Part shown: in pieces, positions 60,462-64,000 of the stretch
How the letters are laid out: every line of letters starts with the position of its first letter
How positions within the stretch are numbered: position 1 is the stretch's first letter
From: Symbiodinium natans
Lineage: Eukaryota; Sar; Dinophyceae; Suessiales; Symbiodiniaceae
NCBI GenBank assembly: GCA_905221605.1
Contig: CAJNDS010002802.1
Coordinates: forward strand, 167,142 to 231,141
Length of the DNA stretch: 64,000 nucleotides
Direction: 5' to 3'
Notes under the pieces: model-generated
Seen by the model: only the letters and a program-made list of their open reading frames with translations
What the model was told of the DNA's origin: nothing
The model's database searches: none
Made by a program: the position numbers and the translations under genes

Positions 60462-62754
60462 TTGTTCCAAACACACTCCCCTGCACCTGCCATAACATCA
60501 CTTCGACCCCACAGGCGGCACATTCTGAGGGAGCGCGCTTCTACCTGGAAACCAGGCGTGAAGGTACCGTCATGGCGCCTTCAACAAACAGAGCTTCCGT
60601 CGGCGTGGAACATTCAGCTCCCAGGAAGCGAGGCCTCTTCTAGTAAGTGGTACTCCCGCATTGCGTTTTCCCGTTTCGGGTTGGTTGGGGTAGACATTAA
60701 GTCTCATCAAGCCCAGACTGCGCTTCCCCACCCAGTTATCGTTCAGGGGAATCAGCTTCAAGATGAGGGATGTGCCAAGGCGAGGGCTCACCCCCGTCCT
60801 CCGGACATTCACAAGCCCACAGGTGGCCCTTTCGCGTATCTCGTCTGCCAGGGGCGTTCTGTGACTTCCCCAGCGCGGGACTTCATTCGCAGCGCGATGC
60901 GACAGGAAGCTTTGGCTAGTTGGGCTTCTAAGCCGGTCCAGGGGCTGGTTGCGCATGTGAGCCAAGAGCTTTTTCGTCCCTGCCTCAACCCGGACCTTTA
61001 CCGGCACTGCCACATCCCTGCACGGTGGAGACGATGGGCCCTTCCTCAGGACGACCTGCGCGTTGACCTTGCCCCCATGTTCTTTCGATGCTTACGCGCC
61101 ATTGGGGGAAGTTGGACAGAACGACTCCACTCCGACGCGGACCTACAGCAGCTGGGTCATCGTTGGATACGGTGTCGTGGGTTGGACAATGTTCGCACGT
61201 GCCCCCTTTGCGGTCGTGGTCCTTGCACTCCCCGACATGTCATCATGAGTTGTGACCACATGAGCCCCCTAGTTGACGCTCTACGGGATGCTGTAGAAGC
61301 TGCACTGACTGACCTTAAACCTTCGGACTTCCTTATTGCAGCTGCGTCTGAATGGCGCTCTCAGAATGCCAACTTGCTACCTGGAGCACCTTCGCCTCGT
61401 CACTCTTCCAGGTGGCCGGTTCTTAGTGCTTGGAGATGGCTGGTCGCTTTCCCCCTGAGCGGGAGGCTTTCCTTTCCGAAGAGCCCAGGGGCAGCTCGCG
61501 GGACAACAGCCACAGAGCCAAAGGTCATGATCTTGCCTACCGTGGGGTTCTCCCTTTCACATTAGGGAAAGCGTTGTGTAGCCTGCATCACGAAGCGGAT
61601 CTGAGTCACCTCCTTCCGGGTGACCCTTTTGCAATGCTCCGGCAGCCCGGTCAAGCCACTGCTGAAGCCGCTGCCTCTAGCTCCCGCGCCTCCCGTATCC
61701 AGCCCGCGTTCCTGGTCTGCAGTTTGCTGTTACTGGGGCTGCGGTTTGTCCGATCAGAGTTCCAGCAGCGATTGGATGCTTGGATTGCCCTGGCACGAAC
61801 TCTTTTGGGCCACCTGCAGCCGGCAGTTGATCCTCGGCTAGTGCCTGTTATTCCAGATGCTCCTCAGCCTGCCCATGGCCTGCAAGCATGGCTGCGGTCT
61901 CCGAGCGCCGTAGGTCTGCTCACCGAACTTCGGTGGCTTTTGCCCACGCAGGGAATTGTGATTAACCGCGTAAGGGCTATTAATCCTGGTTTGCGGCTAG
62001 GTGGTGAAGCTATTGTTGCGGCTGTGCAGGCAAGCGGGGTTCCCATCATGTCGCACAATATTCCGTCCTGGGGGGGTGAATTTCCGGAGTGGAACACCGT
62101 TAAAGCGGCCTTTCAAGTGACTTGCACTTGCGTTAGAAATGCGCTGCCCGCGCCTGTCAGCTGCTGTTGGCAGTGCGGGGGCGCTACCCTAAATCCTGGT
62201 CCCTAAGTCCATGCAGAGTGTGTAATCGGGATTGTGGCGACCTGGCATGTAGTGGTTGCGGACGTAAGTTGCGCAAACGGGGACAATGTCGTGCTTGGAA
62301 CCAGGGGGCGAGCGTTCATTTTCTGCCTGGGCCTGATGAACAACAGGCACTGTGCCCGGACTGTGTGTGGGACTGGCTGCAGGCCTGGCTGGACTGCCCG
62401 CGCAGGCGTCGTTCCGCTGTTGCCTCGGATTTGGCCCAACACATGGCTGGTTTGGCTGAGGAATGTTTGAGTGGTGCAGGGTTGCGCAATGCACGCTCGG
62501 GGTCTTCCCTTACGCTACGTCGTGTCCGTAGGTGGGTTCTGCGCCATCTACGCGCAAGAAGCCGGCAACTTGGTGTGCCCCTAAATCTGTTGCTCTCCCG
62601 GTGTGTGGCTGCAATGGATGTGCCCGAAGCCTTGCCCCTCATACATGAGCTTGTCCAGCGCAGTGTGCAAGCCTTGTGTCGGGAAGGAAAGGCTCACCTC
62701 ACCATTGTAAATGGTACACCTTGCATCACACTCCACGCATTCGCGTGGGACTAG
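60462..62754 (+). pseudogene. 3' part of a third LINE lineage, in three registers
   Basis: Frame 1 (to 61565) holds the post-RT region with a knuckle C-P-L-C-x7-H-x4-C near 61200-61250. Coding character then moves to a second frame (about 61440-62206), Leu/Ala-rich and ending C-C-W-Q-C-G-G. It then moves to a third (62167-62754), with a cysteine-rich zinc cluster (C-R-V-C, C-G-x-L-A-C-x-G-C-G, C-P-D-C) and a helical end. Each shift keeps protein-like sequence, so these are probably one C-terminal region broken by two frameshifts. RT itself is absent (5' truncation). Confidence 0.6.
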
Positions 62755-63931
62755 CAAGGGCTCATCTGCATACCAGCGTCCATAGGTCACTTTGCCAAGT
62801 TCCGGAGCTGACTCTCTAGGTACATGATGAAGTGCCAGCACATGACGACCTGCCATTCCGCAGCCGTTTTCAAGACACATGAGGTTACGTGCATCCTACA
62901 AATTGCTTCTCTGATTTGGGGAGCTTCTGTTCCACCGGGAAAGTTGCATTGAAAATTTGCTCAGCGCAACTCATTCACCAAGTTCGTCACTGTCCCGTAT
63001 GCTGTCGCATTAGTCACGAGCACAATTTTGCAGGGAAGCCGGAGCGGCCATCGTGTGAGGGCCAAATAGCGCCGCCGGGCCGCACTGGCGGCGGAACGTA
63101 ATATGCTGCGTTCGGGCGGACCCGGCGTAGTGAGGCGGGGAGGTTGACAGGCGTCGCCGTGTCTTCGGCCCGCGGTCTCATGTTGGCTGTGCAGGGGTGT
63201 TCCCGGTGCAGAAAGGAAAGGTGCGGCAAACATCGCAGTCCATCTCCCGAGGATGCCATGGCCTAATACGGACTCGTGGGCTCTGTGGCTTTTGTTGTTA
63301 AGTGACGCTCAGCCGGGGCGTCAGAGGCAGGTGTGGGCGGATCACCGAGATGGCCTCAATCCTTAAAGCGACACAGTGTTACTTATGTTTGAGTGAGTGT
63401 TCACCTCAATTTTTTTGCGAGACTCGACGATGCACTAGTAGCTCACGGACATTGAGAGGGCTCTCGGCTCTCATGCTGCCCTGTTTTTTTTGTTTGGGAG
63501 GTTTTTGCTTTAGTGGCGCAACTTGTTTTTCGAGTCAAATGGCAGCATATCGGGCCGGTTTTCCAACACGTCAGCTTGCTTCAGAGTTGCTGCGAACACA
63601 TTTGTGGTGGTTTGCAGATCTGGCGAAGCCTCGAAGATGACAATAAGACTGTTAGCAGTGAGGTCAACACAGGGACGCGTCCGACACAGTCTAGATGATG
63701 ACATTCTTCGGTGTACTATGACGAATTGCAGACTAGGTCAAGGGGCTTTGTGTCCCCTTGTATTCGGGTTTTTATATACGTACTCCAGCTTTCCACACTC
63801 GTGACTTGTCCGCACTAGCTAGTTCTTTCCCCCACTTGAACTCTGTGACGGAGGGGGGCAATGACGCTTGCGGAGCCCCCTGCGATGTTGAGAGGGACGT
63901 GGGAGGTAGGCCGCACCACAAGTGCAGGTCG
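62755..63931. other. No recognised gene
   Basis: Possible 3' UTR of the LINE piece, then unassigned. Small frames only. Confidence 0.4.
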
Positions 63932-63958
63932 ATACTCACTCACTCACTCACTCACTCG
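63932..63958 (+). repeat. (ACTC)n microsatellite
   Basis: Six to seven ACTC units followed by CGACCCCACAG, an acceptor-like sequence. Confidence 0.9.
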
Positions 63959-64000
63959 ACCCCACAGGCACCGAGCCCCAACCCACCCAAGAGGCTGAGG

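Overview
This window looks like nuclear DNA of a dinoflagellate, probably close to Symbiodiniaceae. The evidence is a near-complete dinoflagellate spliced-leader (SL) sequence at 25742-25761 and truncated copies of it elsewhere, plant-type CCCTAAA/TTTAGGG telomere-like repeats, reverse transcriptases with dinoflagellate-type features, a very high retroelement load, and few recognisable host exons. No rRNA or tRNA gene was recognised by eye.

Layout. 1-4504: a DIRS/Ngaro-like element (CCCH-finger ORF1, RT-RNase H ORF2, then two identical 206-bp direct repeats). It appears to have inserted into the RT ORF of a LINE, whose remainder runs from 4505 to 9795 and ends in a third ORF with a kinase-like domain. 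From there to 28608 lies a head-to-tail array of at least six same-strand elements. At every junction the 3' tail of one element (two hairpins followed by GAAAAATTCACCT) is joined to the 5' end of the next, which begins with an SL relic and a conserved hairpin. The array includes a full-length LINE (14848-23611: zinc-ribbon/coiled-coil ORF1, endonuclease-RT-RNase H ORF2, kinase-like ORF3). It also includes shorter units that share its ends or those of its relatives. Two of these short units encode related small proteins of a family I do not recognise. The short units also carry two families of RNA-like hairpins, one with an invariant 16-nt loop and covarying stems.

28.7-41.7 kb holds two internally deleted Ty1/copia remnants, both ending in a transmembrane/coiled-coil segment plus a small FH-x(3-4)-CP domain, with unassigned DNA between them. 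42.7-44.1 kb holds a CACTCGT-rich patch and an AT-rich foldback island. 45.3-45.9 kb has a plausible two-exon gene on the minus strand. 46.1-47.4 and 52.2-52.6 kb hold minus-strand RT remnants of another LINE lineage. 48.0-49.3 kb is a 1.27-kb polypyrimidine tract. 49.9-55.5 kb (+) contains exon-like pieces of CUB and Kelch domains, the best host-gene candidate. 55.5-60.2 kb is repeat-dominated: trinucleotide tract, duplicated G/C-palindrome module, minisatellite, purine tract, inverted GCATAA motifs. 60.4-62.8 kb is a frameshifted 3' piece of a further LINE; the rest is unassigned.

Working model (inference): SL-trans-spliced LINE transcripts are reverse transcribed and inserted next to the 3' tail of a related element, giving tandem arrays whose junctions keep SL relics. 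Short units share both ends with autonomous relatives and probably use their machinery, while carrying other proteins and structured RNA.
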